From Eonycteris spelaea (lineage: Eukaryota > Chordata > Mammalia > Chiroptera > Pteropodidae), in the NCBI GenBank assembly GCA_003508835.1, contig PUFA01000021.1, forward strand, positions 11,763,501-11,827,500: 64,000 nt of DNA. Direction: 5' to 3'. Below are positions 13,030 to 25,799 of the stretch, piece by piece. How positions within the stretch are numbered: the first letter of the stretch is position 1; every line of letters begins with the position of its first letter. The notes beneath the pieces are model-generated. The model was not told where the DNA came from. It saw only the letters and a program-made list of their open reading frames with translations, and searched no databases. Both the position numbers and the translations under genes were made by a program.

Positions 13030-16000
13030 ATAAACTGGCTGTGAAGTAACTTGAATTTTGTTACAGTTATGCAGAGAATCCTGATTATAAAAGTGGGGAT
13101 TAAATGATGGTAAGATTTTATAGAATTGTAAACAAAGCCTGGAAATTCAGAATGTCAGGATATGGCAGCCCTGTCCTGTTCGTAAATATTATCTCCCCCA
13201 CATACACGCAATATGCTCTTCTCCCTCCCTATCTATTTATGATAGAACTGTGTTACACATCCAATTGATCTTCCTTTATTTCAGGAGTAGTTCATTACAT
13301 TCTGTTGCAGAGACGTAGCAGAGAAAAAAATTCATTATAGTATATAAAGTTCTATATTTTTCAATGTTTCGCTGTCTGATTTCCCTTAGGTACAGGGAAC
13401 CTATTCTAGTGAATAATTAATGGTTCTATCCCAAGTATTAAACTCCTATAGAAAAGACAATATGACTTATTTTATGTCTGGAAGTCAACAAATTCTATAC
13501 TTAAATTATGGAAAATAAACAATTTACTTAAAATTATTTTAAGGTGAGGTCCTTTATATTTTTAAGATTCAAACAATATTCTGCTTTAAGGAATTTTGAA
13601 ATATTACATCTATGAAGTTTAATAGTTTTCTTTTCAGACATTTTATTTAATGTTATATCTAACAGCTCAAGGAAAATCAAACTGATGTTGCTTTCAAATA
13701 TACTTTGCACTGAAAAATAATCCTCTTAAAAAAAGAAAAAATCATGTGGGCTCTTAAATTGAACACTTTCTTAAATCTTGGAGTCTCATTCTTCCTCTCT
13801 TGGTGATTTTGTAATGTACATTTCTATGGAAACAAAGAATAGATAGTCTCATCAGGTCATTTTTAGCTTTGATTTTGTCATTAAGAAAATGCCATTGTGA
13901 ACAGATAGCCAACATGAAGGAACAAAGTGTTAATAATTCCCTTTAGTACGGAATGTGGAATAAGAGTTGTGCTTATAAAGTCTATTATTATCATAAGATC
14001 ATGTCCATAAAATGCCAAATTCAGACAATTTGACCTTAAACATACTGAGAGAGTATCTGTAGACTTTGTATTTCTAGTCAAGATTCTCATAAGCAGAATA
14101 TGACTGGCGATATTACAAGTAATTTATCTAGGAAAATAGAGCCAACTGAACACACTAATAGATTTGACTTAGCTAATTTCCCAAGAGAATTTCTACTCTA
14201 CATTCAGTTATCATCTGCAAGCTGTGCTCTGTTCATATAAAGATTGAAAACCTAAGTTAAGGTCTCTTCAAACACTTTGGGTAATCCCTGCCTTTATGAT
14301 GATGTTCGCCCTTTAGCTTTTATGGTTCTAGGTCTCTGGTATGCATTTGTCATGATTTTGAAGCCCTTAATGCCAGTAAATATTGCCAATAGCTATTAGA
14401 GATTAGTGATCAATAATTAAATTTTTATATTGAGTGCTAATGCCGTAAAACAAAGTTATTAATAGTCTTGATAATCTACAGCTTGGGTCACATGATCCTT
14501 CTAACTACACTGCAGTTTAAAATTATGATCTTGACACAGAAAACCAGGAATGTGAATAATTATCTCTCTCCACAACATCAGCATCATATCTCAACCTTAT
14601 TAACATTTATATTCAAGTATTTATGACCAGAGACTCAATCAGGGTCTTTTTAATCTCAAAGACAATGACACACCAATAATTGAAACTGCCTTTAAAAACT
14701 TCAGAGTCTGAAACACCTATTTTACACATCAGAACACAGTTACAAAACATTTAATTTTGTACCTAAGATCAATTGTACATCTAATCAGTATCTAATGGCA
14801 GAACCGTATTACAAGTCTCGAAACACTCAGGATCACAGTTCCTGCAAGACTTTTAAGTACCTGCCACATATCTTTGACCACAAAATACTGATTTTTACAT
14901 CTCTCACTTTTTCAGACTTCTTTCTAATTTTTCTTTATTGTCTCTATTTTTATTATTTTAAAATATTTCCCAATATATCATTCTATTCTGGAGGACATCC
15001 TTAATTACCTTCTTAGGGATTGCTGGCAGTCCTCAATATCTATTCTTTTCTTCAACCTTAGTAATAATTCATGATATTTAGTTTGGCCATGTCCACTAAA
15101 GAAGAGTGATTGAATTCCCATGCTTCCATAGATGATCATTTGAGTCAAGAAATTAATTTCAGGGTAATGATATCAAAGTGAGGTGTTTGACTTTCAGAAA
15201 GCTTTTTTATAAGGGACCTGGGTGTGTTCTTTTGCTCTTCCTTATTCCTCATTGATGCAGTTGTGATGTAGGTACTAGGCAGATAGAAATGTCTGGACCA
15301 TGGGGTAACACTTATAAATGAAAGACAGTGACATGATAGGAGGTGGGGCCTTCGATGCCAGTGGTATGTATTGCTTACAATTGCCGCACCTCTCACCGTC
15401 ACACGTGAACTTCCATCTTTTTCTAACTACTGTTCTGTTTTTGTTGTTTTGTTTTGTTGATTTGTTTATCACTTGCCATGCTTTATTTTGACCCTGTTCA
15501 ATTTCAACTTAGTCTTAAACATATTAAGGAATTATAGAAATAGCATGATTGGCATGCTCTAAATTCTATCAAAAACCTCACTTGATCTAGTTAGCAGTAT
15601 ACATACGCCTTGATTAATTTCAGAATGAGCTTTTTTTGTGTCATATGAAAGCAATTGGAAGTGAATAATATCAAGTATTGAATCAGCAGCATCAATCAAC
15701 TTATAATATTATAATGTATGAGTGAGTCACTTGGATGAGCTCTCTTGCAATACAGTCCTTTATTTGTGGATGGAGTGTGGGGCTGGCCAGCTACTACTTA
15801 TCTCTTGTGGAAAAATAAACCGATCTTTTAAAATATTTGCAAATTTAGACAACAATCAAAGATCTTTTGATGTCTGCTGGAAGCATTTGACTGAAAAAGA
15901 AATGTAAATGTGAGGATAAGGATGCCCCGTAGATCAAATCTTCTGTATTTTGATTGTTTATACGCATATAAAATATTGTGCTCACATTAAATAAATTTTG

Positions 16001-17610
16001 TAAAATACAAAATGATAACACTTAACTATGTGATCTGATATATGCATTGACTTTACAATTGTTTATTCATTTTAATTTACATTATTGCTATTTTATTATT
16101 AAATTTACTGAAGTGAGAATTTTTCTCTCATATTCCAAAGGCACCGAGTAGTAAAATGGAAATGGATATAACATCACAGATGAAAGAGGAGGCAGGATCA
16201 AGCAGGGAGCTATTTTTAGGACCTGGCTGCTAATCTAAAGTGCAGGGGAAGGAGTAAGAATATCAAGAAAATGAGAAGTGCAGAGGGGAGATTAACATCA
16301 ATTTTACGATTATAATGTGGTATATTAATATATTACAATTACGTATTATATTTTATGTATGTATAATTACATATATATATAATTATAAAGTTGACGTGCA
16401 CCCTTTGTTCATGAAATTTTGCTTCATGCCAAATGTAGATGAATCAAGTGAAGTATATAAGCATTGCTAGACATAGAAATAGCTCTCTTCATTTTAAAAT
16501 TTTCAGTATTTGTCATCTGAGGATCAGCAGTATGAGAATTTTCAATAGAAAAATTTCTGTGGAATTAGGAAATTAGTAAATCATATTTAAGAAATGCATT
16601 ATGCTTGTGATAGGCTTCTGGATATGTTTTTCTTTGGGACATAACCTTGGTTGAATGAGAATTGCACTTTTAACAATTTTCTGGATGTATGATAGAAATA
16701 TATGCCATTTACATAAGTTTTATTTTTATATAAATATTTCATAATATATTCTCTTTGGATGTTGATTTTAACTGTGTACTATAAATATAGGAAAACATAA
16801 AATAAAAAAATTATTTTATGATCTTGAATCAAATAGCTGATTGTATCAAGTCAGTAAATGAGTGAACTCAACAACAAAAATTAAGTAAATATATACTGGG
16901 TGTAAAGCTAATAAAATAAAATAAAAATAATAAAAATTTTTGTTTATTTGACTTGTTTACATTCAAACCATGTTTGTTTTTGCTTGTTTTGGTTAGCAAT
17001 ATATAATGTCATTGTTTGTTTTATAAAATTATATGTCCTTCACTGCATAACTAAAATATTTTAATTAAAATATATTGTGCAATTATAGAGTTCCAAGTAC
17101 TGTGTTGACCTCTCTGGTAAATTATAATGTTGTTCCACTAAATGCATACAGAAATTTTATAAATCTCTGAATACATAAGTGTACAAAAAACATTTATTAA
17201 GGGATTTTCAGAAATCTGGGCAATGTCAAATGCTGCAGTACAATTGTAAATTGTTACATTTTGAGAAAATAAAATGCAGATATCCATTAAACCCAACAGA
17301 GTATGTACCCTATAACACAGCAATCTAAATTGAGAATCTATCCTATATAAATAAATGTTTTGATGTGTAAATTTGAATATGTAAGAATATTTTGCTCTAT
17401 TGTGGCAAAAGAGCAAAGTAAATTAGGGTGTTTCAATAAGAAATTGGCAGAATAATGTCCATCCCCGTACAATGGGAAATTTTATAGTTATTAAAAATAT
17501 AACTTAATCTGCATGTATTAACCTGAAGCTATGTTAACTATTCACTTTTAAGCAAAAGAGAATTTTGCAAAATAATGCATGTGATATGATTCCATTTTCA
17601 TAGATTAGCT
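13030..17610. other. AT-rich DNA without recognised features
   Basis: No gene or confidently named repeat. AT-rich palindromic-looking blocks occur at about 16320-16395. A reverse-strand 85-codon frame at 15145-15402 overlaps a 65-codon one and has no recognisable motif. Confidence 0.55.
16318..16395. repeat. TA-rich low-complexity tract
   Basis: An irregular run of TA, ATTA and ATGTATG blocks, seen directly. It is self-complementary over short stretches. Confidence 0.7.
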
Positions 17611-17614
17611 AACA

Positions 17615-17830
17615 ATTTCAAGCCATTTTCCCTATGGAACCATGCTAAGGGATTTACACACATTACCTAATTAATCCTCAAGTCAATCATGTAATATAGG
17701 ATCTTAACCATTTCCCGAATTACTAAGGAAGCTGAGACACAGAAAGGTTGAGTGATTTGCCCGTAGTTACAGTGGTAATGAGTAGTGAAGCCACTTGAAT
17801 ATTAGGATTTAGAGAGCTTTGGAAAAGATC
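17615..17830 (+). mobile_element. MIR SINE
   Basis: Shows the MIR block order: GGGATTTACACACATTACCT, TTAATCCTCAAGTCAATC, AAGGAAGCTGAGACACAGAA, GGTTGAGTGATTTGCCCG and TAATGAGTAGTGAAGCCAC. It lacks the 5' tRNA-like part. MIRs predate the placental radiation, so this is an ancient inactive copy. Confidence 0.8.
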
Positions 17831-19790
17831 TGGATATCATTGAAAAACAGCTTTTAATATATTCTCTAAGCCTCATGGCTGCTTTCTTTTAAAATAATTA
17901 AATGCCATGAGCTTTCGGCTTATTGATTTTATCAGAACATGTGGCAAAATCTCATTTTGATGCATAGAATATGAAAAATCAAACTACATTGAAGTATTAG
18001 GTGTTTTGTAGTTAGTTCAATGAATATACTAACAGTGGTTACTTAATGGATATACAGTACTTTAAATGGAAAAAAATAGCATACTTCTGGGTACTATAAT
18101 TGGTGTGAACCTAAATGGGAATTTTATCATTGATGTAAATGTTAGGGCTACTCATAAATTCATCAGTTTTTCTCCCTTTATGGAAATAATAAGATGGCAG
18201 TATCCCACTCTTAAATTTAGAAGTAACTATATCATATGTTTTGACCAATGGCATTTTAACAGAAAGGATTTATTCAAGGTCCCTAAAGAAGCTCTTATAA
18301 GTTATACTGGCATGAGTCATAATGTAGTTTTCGTCAGCTGTCTCCATAGGTGACTAAGTCCCCTATATTAGACACTGATATTAGGTTTAGTGGTTGGCTT
18401 GTGTATACTGCAGTATAGTCCATTCTGATACACAACAGAACAGAACATTTAGTTTAGAAATACATGAAGATCTTACCAGAGGGGGGGGGGGAATGATAAT
18501 AAACTAAATGATAAAACCAGATTTGAGGCGAGGGGTTTACAATAATATCTTTCTAATTACCTTAATTAAGACTTACAGAAAGCTCTGTGCTTGAATTGAA
18601 GAAACTTACTGTAAAGATTTAAGTTAGAAGAGGCCACTTTGGAATGTTTAATGAAAATGTCTTAGTGGAAATTTTAGGCTACAACTCGAAGCCTTCAGAA
18701 TAAGACAAGAAGAACTCTGAATAGATGACCTTTCATGCAGATTTTTGTAATCAGTTATAGGTTGATAATTTGGGAATAACATTGGCAGACTGTAATCTTT
18801 ATAAGAAAAGGTTGTCATGAGAGTGAGGTGACCGAAAACATTTTAAATAAAGGAAAATGAAAGGATTGGGAAGGTTGAACATTTGGAAATATCTGAGTAG
18901 GTACTGAAAACATAATTTTCATATTTCTAGTAAATAGTGTCAAACTGAATTTGAGTTTGCATTCATTTAAACAGGATATTGAAGAAAACCAAACTGAAGC
19001 AAATAACAAATTTTTGAAAGAAAACTAAGAATAACATAATCTATTGCTTGTCAAAGCAACTACTACTATATTATATTTATTGGAAGCTTTTGCTTATTTC
19101 CAAAGCACTAGTTTGGGGGAACAAGATAAGGGGTTTTCTGTCTGAGCTATAACCATGTTCTCCATCTAGAAAAACAGAACAAAGCCCTGCCATTCTGCCC
19201 CAGACTTGATGAAATCAATATGTGTGCTGAGATTCAAGGGGCCACTATTTGACTGGGTGTTGAGCAGTTTGCAAGAGAGTTCTATGTAAGAGTAGTGACA
19301 GTCTTGGTGGCCTAATCAGGGCCCTGGTGGCAAATACAGTGAAGGGAGGAAATGCTACATTGAGGGCTACATCTTTTTGGCCTTGTAAGCACGCCTGGCA
19401 AAAGTTGTGCTCTGTTGAATAACAATGAATTCTCAGTAATTCGGATGTAAGTTACAGAAAAGAGGTAGCAGTTTGTAGTAGTGACAGAAGCTGAAAAATA
19501 GATTGACACATTAAGCTTGAAACAAGAGGTAAGAGTAGCTGTCAGCTGGAGTCTGGAGCAAAAAGATTGTATGCATTAGATGAGGGAGGGGATGCAGAGA
19601 AGAGAGAGAAGTTACATTGTGGTGATCGGTATTCCAGAAACGGAAACTTGGAAGGGTCAAGATGTGATAATGATAAAGAACTAGGTTGGGGAAGAATTCT
19701 TGTGATAAGTAAATTAGCCACTTTAAAAGAATCTGCCATTACTTTTATTAAACTAGAATAGGCCCTGATGAAAAGAAAGTAAATTGAGAA
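17830..19790. other. DNA without recognised features, partly GC-richer
   Basis: No gene or named repeat. An 11-base G run lies at 18481-18491. The stretch 19180-19720 is somewhat GC-richer and less AT-homopolymeric than its surroundings, but I recognise no repeat or exon in it. Confidence 0.5.
18481..18491. repeat. G11 homopolymer
   Basis: Eleven consecutive G, directly visible. Such runs are prone to length variation and sequencing error. Confidence 0.9.
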
Positions 19791-19794
19791 ACAG

Positions 19795-20111
19795 AGAAAA
19801 TGTGAAGAGAATCTCCACAGACATCATCAATATGATTTTATGACCTTTGCTGAATTCAATTCATGAATTGCTTTTGAGCACCAAGGTCTACTGTTTTTTT
19901 CATAAGGTGATTTGGTCTTCATGGGGCTTATCTATGGGATTATTGCTTTTTGAGAGAAAATGTGAAGAGAATCTCCACAGACATCATCAATATGATTTTA
20001 TGACCTTTTCTGAATTCAATTCATGAATTGCTTTTGAGCACCAAGGTCTACTGTTTTTTTCATAAGGTGATTTGGTCTTCATGGGCTTATCTATGGGATT
20101 ATTGCTTTTTG
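19795..20111. repeat. 160-bp direct tandem duplication, two copies
   Basis: Two head-to-tail copies begin at about 19795 and 19955, with a 160-base offset (TGTGAAGAGAATCTCCACAG recurs at 19801 and 19961). By eye I count two differences: G at 19850 against T at the equivalent place in copy 2, and one G fewer in the GGGG run after CTTCAT. That is roughly 1% divergence, so the duplication is young. The unit does not resemble a SINE or LTR I know. No microhomology of more than about one base is evident at the junction. Confidence 0.95.
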
Positions 20112-20114
20112 TTT

Positions 20115-21420
20115 TAAATTTCCTATAATAATAGTAAAAGTTTCACTAATTTATGTGACATACATATTTCCAACTCCTACAGTCTCAGATAGCCATAATT
20201 ATTGCTATGTCATTTGAAAGGAAAAATTATCACAGCCTGATAAAATTAGGAAATATCACTAATAGGGTATACATTGTTATTAATACAAAGTATAATTTAA
20301 AAGCAAAGTAGATAAAACTACATGAAGCATTATTTTGGAGGGAAAACACTTAAGACCTAAAAATATCTGTCTATAGAAAGTACTTTTCAATGATGATCAT
20401 CTGTCTAAAATCTGAAAGGGCTAAAGTATGTTATTTTATGAACTTCACCGAACAAGAGAAGGATGCAAATAGATACTGTTACTCCATTTATTGAAGATTA
20501 GAGAAGCTCAGAAGCTTGTTCCTCTATTTTCATGTTCTATAAGTCAAGATCGAGAGCTCAGATATAACTTTTTATTTTTCAATTTCTCTGGGAATAAAGC
20601 AATAGTCTCTCGGGGTCTGAAAAGTCCATTTGCTAGTACATCTCACAGCGTCATATAAAAATGTGTTACTACCATTGGCCAAGTTAGATGTTTGCTTAAT
20701 GTCAGCAATTTTCTTTCTGAAATCAATTTTGCACTCAGCATCGTGAGGAAATATTTAAGGAAGACTTTGCACCCTTTGTGCTTGAAAAATTTATATTTCT
20801 TGTGATTGAAAAAAAAACAATATTTATTTCCATGGGATCTTGAGAAGAGATAAGACACTGAAATATAGAAAGCTTTGTATTATCTGAACATTCTTGAACA
20901 TGTTCTAAACCTGCTTCTTTATTTACAAAAAAAAAAAAAAATCTAGTATTTAAACACATAGATTGCCTCCTACACTAATATATGAAAAAATAAGATGTGC
21001 TACACTAAACTTTAGGAAAATTACTAACAGAAGAAATGCTGTCGTCTTTAGATTGTTGCCTTTATGGCTGGAAGGCCTGTTTTAACTAATCCATCTAAAA
21101 CACATTTATGGTATTGATAGCTAGGGGTTCATAAAAGTTTTAAATACATCTTTATAACTTTTTTTATTAAGCAAACTTCAAATCTACTTTCTCATATACT
21201 CAGTAAAAATTGTTAGGAGCTAAAATTTTTCTTGTGAGCTATCCTATTTTAAGCAACCAAAGTAAATAAATTGACATCTTACATAAAAAGGTTTTTCTTT
21301 ACTTAAAAGTCTATCCTTTAAAAATAAAGAATTTTACAACAGTCATCAACTCTAAGGAGAACTAGTAATTGAAATAGAAGCACAGATGACAATAGTCACA
21401 GTGACTCAATGTTGAATATA
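20115..21420. other. AT-rich DNA without recognised features
   Basis: No gene. A faint MIR-like pattern lies at about 20430-20540 (TACTCCATTTATTGAAGATT followed by AGAGAAGCTCAGAAGCTTG), too weak to call separately. A 14-base A run lies at 20927-20940. Confidence 0.5.
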
Positions 21421-21424
21421 TTTT

Positions 21425-21610
21425 TTACTATTTATTATGCTCAGCACTTTATATACATTATCTAATTTTGTACTAACAATAAATTTGCATGGTAAATGTT
21501 ATTATTTATACTTTATATAGTTGAGAAAATTAAGATACAAACAAATTAAGTAAATATTGCAGTTATAAATATAAGAAACACAAAAACAGGAATAAATCCA
21601 AGTATCTCAC
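21425..21610 (+). mobile_element. MIR SINE, decayed
   Basis: The MIR order is recognisable: ATTATGCTCAGCACTTTATA, then a block ending ATTATCTAATTTTG, then TTATTTATACTTTATATAG with a following AGAAAATTAAGATACAAAC. The copy is AT-shifted and lacks the 5' head. Confidence 0.6.
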
Positions 21611-21619
21611 ATTAAAGCA

Positions 21620-23300
21620 CACATCCTTTCTAAAATAATTAACATTTCTCTCTATAAAAGAGAAAATCTAGTATTTTAACTATAATTATAATTGTGTTAT
21701 AGGCACTGAATTCTTGTTACTAACAATGCCAGTGAGATCCACCTCAAACATGTAACAATTACCTGGAGAAATTACATTTTAGACTTTCAAGATGATAGAA
21801 CGGTTTTTTTTGAGAATAATGGAATTCGAACATAGTGATTATAAACCTGTGGTTAATATGCTGTTTTTTGAGAACGAATGCATGCAATTATAGCTACTAT
21901 TTTTAATTTAAAAATATATTAGGGGCACTGTGTTGATGTGGCAAAGGCAAATGTCTGTCTGTGTCCAGCCTCCTGAGCAACTTTTGTTTTCTTACCCCTT
22001 GTCATTGTTTTACCATCAGCAATATATAAGTTGCTTCTCATTTAAAGCCTCTCTACACTTGCCAGAGTCTTTACACTGCAAATTTGGAGATTTTCTTTCT
22101 ATAATATACCCTGCCATATGTTGGCTACTGGTTTAATTTGTTAAACACAGCAAAAGTCTTTCCTGCTTGCTTCACTGGCCAGCTTTCTCTAAAACCCGAA
22201 TTGCTATTCTGTTTGAATGCTTGCCGAGACATCATTTTTCCTATGAGCCAGAGCAAAGAACGGCCTTCAACCCTGCTGCTTTGGTAGGAAGAGCCTCTTT
22301 ATTGTTAAGTTCAAGTGGATAATATTTCATATGACTTTTTCCAGTTGATATCATTGAACGTCTTGCTAGCAACAGATTCTCAGCCTGCTTCTCAACTACC
22401 TTATTTTCTGTATGGAGGCTGGCTACTAAGTACAGCTCTCTGGGTCCATCGTTTTGCCTAAATTTCCTTAACTACCTTTGAATTCATCCAAGCACACTTG
22501 CCTGGCCCACAGTGTCCTATCCCCACCTTCAAATCAATCATTTTAATTGAGTGAACTTTTTTTAAATTTTTACTTTTTATAATCAAGCTTAATTTTTCCT
22601 TTTCAAATATTATGTTAAGACCACACCAACACTGTGATGCAAAGGTTTATGACATGTATAATTTATTTCTTTTTCAACTATCTTCCCTAAAAGTCAAATC
22701 GAGTGTTTTTTAATAAAACACCACGGATCAAAGTGTTCTCCATACTATATTTTGATCGGGAAACCTCACTGACTATGACTATATTTCACTAGCAAAGCAA
22801 CTAATCTATAGATTCAGTAGTTTCAATAGTTTATTTCAATAGTTATATTTGAAATCTTTGTCATTATATATTACTTATGGAACTCTCCAGATACGTTGCT
22901 TAATACATGTTATGGAATTTTTTATTTGAGCTGGGAGTCTAAAGTGAAAGATTAAACAAATAACAACCCTCGTGGAGAGCCAAAGGAACACTATGTAGGT
23001 AAGCTGCATCCAGATGGTTCACTTGTAAAAGAATAAAATGTTTAAATGGATTCATTTACAAAATTATACTTTAAAAAACTCTTAATATGTGCAATTCATA
23101 TCAAGAATGTTTTGATTAATTTCACTGGAGTTTAATGTTTTTAAATTTAATGAAAAAAGTAATTTTCTCTTACATGTATTATTTTTGAGTTTAATAATTT
23201 TATTTTATAATAATTAAAAAATTGTACCCTGGTGAATTTTCATTTGAATACTGAAATCTTCTCTAAGTGGCCTGTTAGTACATTTAAAATTTCCTTATAA
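21620..23300. other. DNA without recognised features
   Basis: No gene or named repeat. The stretch 22140-22530 is less AT-rich than its surroundings but carries no motif I recognise. Confidence 0.5.
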
Positions 23301-23307
23301 ACCTAAT

Positions 23308-23480
23308 ACAAGTCCTCACTTAACAGTCGTCAAAAGTTTCTGTGACTTTAGGTAAAACAACATATAAAAACCAATTTTAACCATAATGATTATAATAAAC
23401 AAGAATTAAATCCTAGGCATCTCAATCAAAGTATATGATTTTAAATGAAGCAGTTAATTCGAGGACCTGTAGATATAGTT
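23308..23480 (+). mobile_element. DNA-transposon fragment
   Basis: Begins AAGTCCTCACTTAACAGTCG and continues GTGACTTTAGGTAAAACAAC, the way a family of mammalian DNA transposons starts in my memory. It ends near ATTCGAGGACCTGTAGATA. The GTCCTCACTTAA and TTCGAGGACCT ends are partly inverse to one another, as expected of terminal repeats. I do not assign a family. Confidence 0.5.
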
Positions 23481-23489
23481 TTAGTTTTA

Positions 23490-24035
23490 TTTAAAATTTG
23501 TTTTTCTTTATTTCAAACTTATAAAGTTTGGTTACATAAAGTATATTTCATAGGGTTAGATTCTGGAGCATAAATCTAATTACACAATTGCCTCCTATTG
23601 AGTCAAAGGTGGACAACCTGTTGTAGTCCTGGGTATGGTGAATCTAATGCCAGAAACACACGGATCTGAGCGTTGAAAGCATTCAGTGGTGACCAGTCAA
23701 GATTTTCTCTACGGGGCCAGTAACCCCATCTCCTACCGCCTAAGTGTTGGCTGATACCAGTTTACTCCTTGTTTAATAGTCTGTGCTCAATGCAATGTAT
23801 GCACATGAATGAGTCTTAAACTCTGAGGAAACTCTACCTAAGGCACCCTTGATAAGAAAAATAAGCAATATTTTTATTTTCTGGAATTCCTATTCTTCTT
23901 TATCTGCTCTCAATAATACATGGGATTCGATTATAAGGTTTTGTTTGTTTCTTGGTTTTATCTTCTCTGCTACTAAATTTTGTTTAGTTTATTTTTCTTT
24001 CTCAACTAACGTTCAGATGAGAGTCAGCTCTCCTC
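23490..24035. other. DNA without recognised features
   Basis: No gene or named repeat. A 108-codon forward open frame starts at 23849 and runs into the MIR that follows, so it is not a gene. Confidence 0.5.
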
Positions 24036-24039
24036 TGTC

Positions 24040-24245
24040 AGGGATTATTTCATTTATCCTCACAGTGATTTTAGCAGATAGATATCATTATCATACTTTT
24101 ATTGTCAATGTTAGTATATCTGGGATTTTGATGATGGAGATATTTGCCCGAGGTCATGTGTTTAGTAAATGGTAGGGCTGAGATTTTAATCTGGACAGTT
24201 TGACTTTAGAGAGGGACCAAACTCTTAACCACTAAATAACACCGC
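24040..24245 (+). mobile_element. MIR SINE
   Basis: MIR blocks in order: TTCATTTATCCTCACAGTG, TGATGGAGATATTTGCCCG, GGTCATGTGTTTAGTAAATG, GGGCTGAGATTTTAATCTGG and CAAACTCTTAACCACTAAAT. It is a good 3' two-thirds copy. Confidence 0.8.
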
Positions 24246-24249
24246 CTTC

Positions 24250-25635
24250 TTTCATAATTTACGGAGCCTGGTGTTGGTGAACAGCTGGACATATCATCAG
24301 CTCCCTATAGACCATTTAGATGCCGATCGAATCCCCATTTCAAATCTTCAGTCACAGAGAAGTTTGGCACATTATAATTCTATATGTGAAGATAATATGT
24401 ATAAGTGTATTTTAAATTTCTGTGTAATTTAATGAAGTTCATTCATCCAGCCATGCAATGTTGGGACAATGCTTTTGCAGAGGCATTGTGGAAATGCCTT
24501 AAGGATTTTAAATTAAAAAAAAAAAAATTGAGGATGGTAATAGTTCTTTTAGACACTTATTCTCTCTTTTATGACTACATACTGAGTTAGTGCAGATCTG
24601 GGAACCTGTCATAGGCTTTGCTTCAGTTGACACTGCCCTGGTGCCTTGCTAATGGTCTTTTCTCATCTATGGTGGGTTTTAATCTGATCAGTCCAAAAAA
24701 TCAAACAAGTCTGCAGGTGGAGGCCACCTAGTGAATGTTATACTCTCTCTGCTTTTATTTTCTTAATTCATGTTAACTTCTTTTTTTCCAAAACTAGGCA
24801 TTTAACCTCCTAATATATATTTTTTTCATTCGCGACAATGGTCTTTTGTTTAAAACTTTATGTATGTACCAATGTTGCATCTTAATTTATGCCCAAGTGC
24901 GCTATTTGCAATCTCTGTTAGAGGACTTTGGCACTATTTCGATATGTATACTTGTATTTTATTTATTTTATTTTGCTTTGTTTTGAAGTCTCTAAATTTT
25001 TAATGTATGAATTACATAAATTTTGTATATATCTGCATTCTCTTAGCTGTTTACATGGAATAGCACAGGAAAAATCCCAATATTTTTACTTATCACAGCA
25101 TATTACCTGGCAAGTATCAAATTTCTCAGTGTTATATTTGAAGGTCAAGAATTAACTAATAAACTAAAAATTAATATATTCAAAAGTTATTTTTAAATTT
25201 CATTACTGGACTTTCATTGGAAAGAATACAAGTTTAAATGAAGACTATAACTTATTCTTGGAGTGCCTTTATTTTTCTTCTGCCAAATGTGTTTGGAACA
25301 TTTTTATGAATTTAATTGCAAACTCTCTTTAATGCATATTCTTGTTTGCAGCTTGTTATAATTTTTAGAGGTCATTATGATTTTGCCATGATATTTCAAT
25401 CACTTATTTATATGTAACAAATCTCTGTTATTTTTATAATTTGGTGAAATGAGGACATTAAAATTAAAATGAGGATATTAAAATTAGTTTCTTGGAAAAA
25501 ATATATCTCATTTCTCTTGAATGAGCTGCATGTCTCTGTTCAAGTGTCTAAGTATTTTTATTATAAAATAATTGTTTTTATAATAGGCATTAATAACTTT
25601 AAATAAAATTGATTTTCATTTTTTTGTCATTCAAA
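24250..25635. other. AT-rich DNA without recognised features
   Basis: No gene or named repeat. A two-copy 20-base tandem repeat lies at 25447-25486 (unit AAATGAGGACATTAAAATTA, one mismatch). Confidence 0.55.
25447..25486. repeat. 20-bp unit tandem repeat, two copies
   Basis: Unit AAATGAGGACATTAAAATTA is followed directly by the same unit with C changed to T at one place. Seen directly. Confidence 0.9.
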
Positions 25636-25639
25636 TGCA

Positions 25640-25794
25640 TAGGATTATTTTTTGTTTTTTGTTTTTTTGTTTTTTAGCATACAGCACCTGGTCTTCCTAG
25701 GTGGTCTCCCATCCAAGTACTAACCAGGCCCAACCCTGCTTAGCTTCTGAGATCAGACAAGACCAGGTGTGTTCAGGGTGGCATGGCCGTAGAC
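25640..25794 (-). mobile_element. 5S rRNA-derived SINE, short form (MEG-RS-like)
   Basis: On the minus strand, 25794 down to 25681 is a nearly full-length 5S rRNA sequence. It starts GTCTACGGCCATGCCACCCT, keeps the polymerase III internal control region (AAGCTAAGCAGGGTTGGGCC, then TTAGTACTTGGATGGGAGAC), and ends at the 3' stem GACCAGGTGCTGTA. The 5S head passes straight into an A-rich tail with C interruptions (25640-25676), the mark of retroposition rather than of a true 5S gene, which would end in a T run. Possible imperfect target-site duplications are AGGATTATTTT left and AGGACTGTTTT right. Fruit bats carry two 5S-headed SINE families, MEG-RS and MEG-RL; the short tail suggests the former by inference. 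A plain 5S retropseudogene is the alternative for a single copy, but four related copies in one window argue for a SINE. Confidence 0.88.
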
Positions 25795-25799
25795 AGGAC

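Noticed and set aside
19795..20111. A CRISPR-like or satellite array
   Set aside because: Only two copies, directly adjacent with no spacers, in mammalian DNA.
23849..24175. A 108-codon forward open frame as a gene
   Set aside because: Its second half is MIR sequence.
25681..25794. A functional 5S rRNA gene on the minus strand
   Set aside because: It has several changes from 5S rRNA, runs into an A-rich tail in place of a T-run terminator, and belongs to a set of dispersed similar copies.
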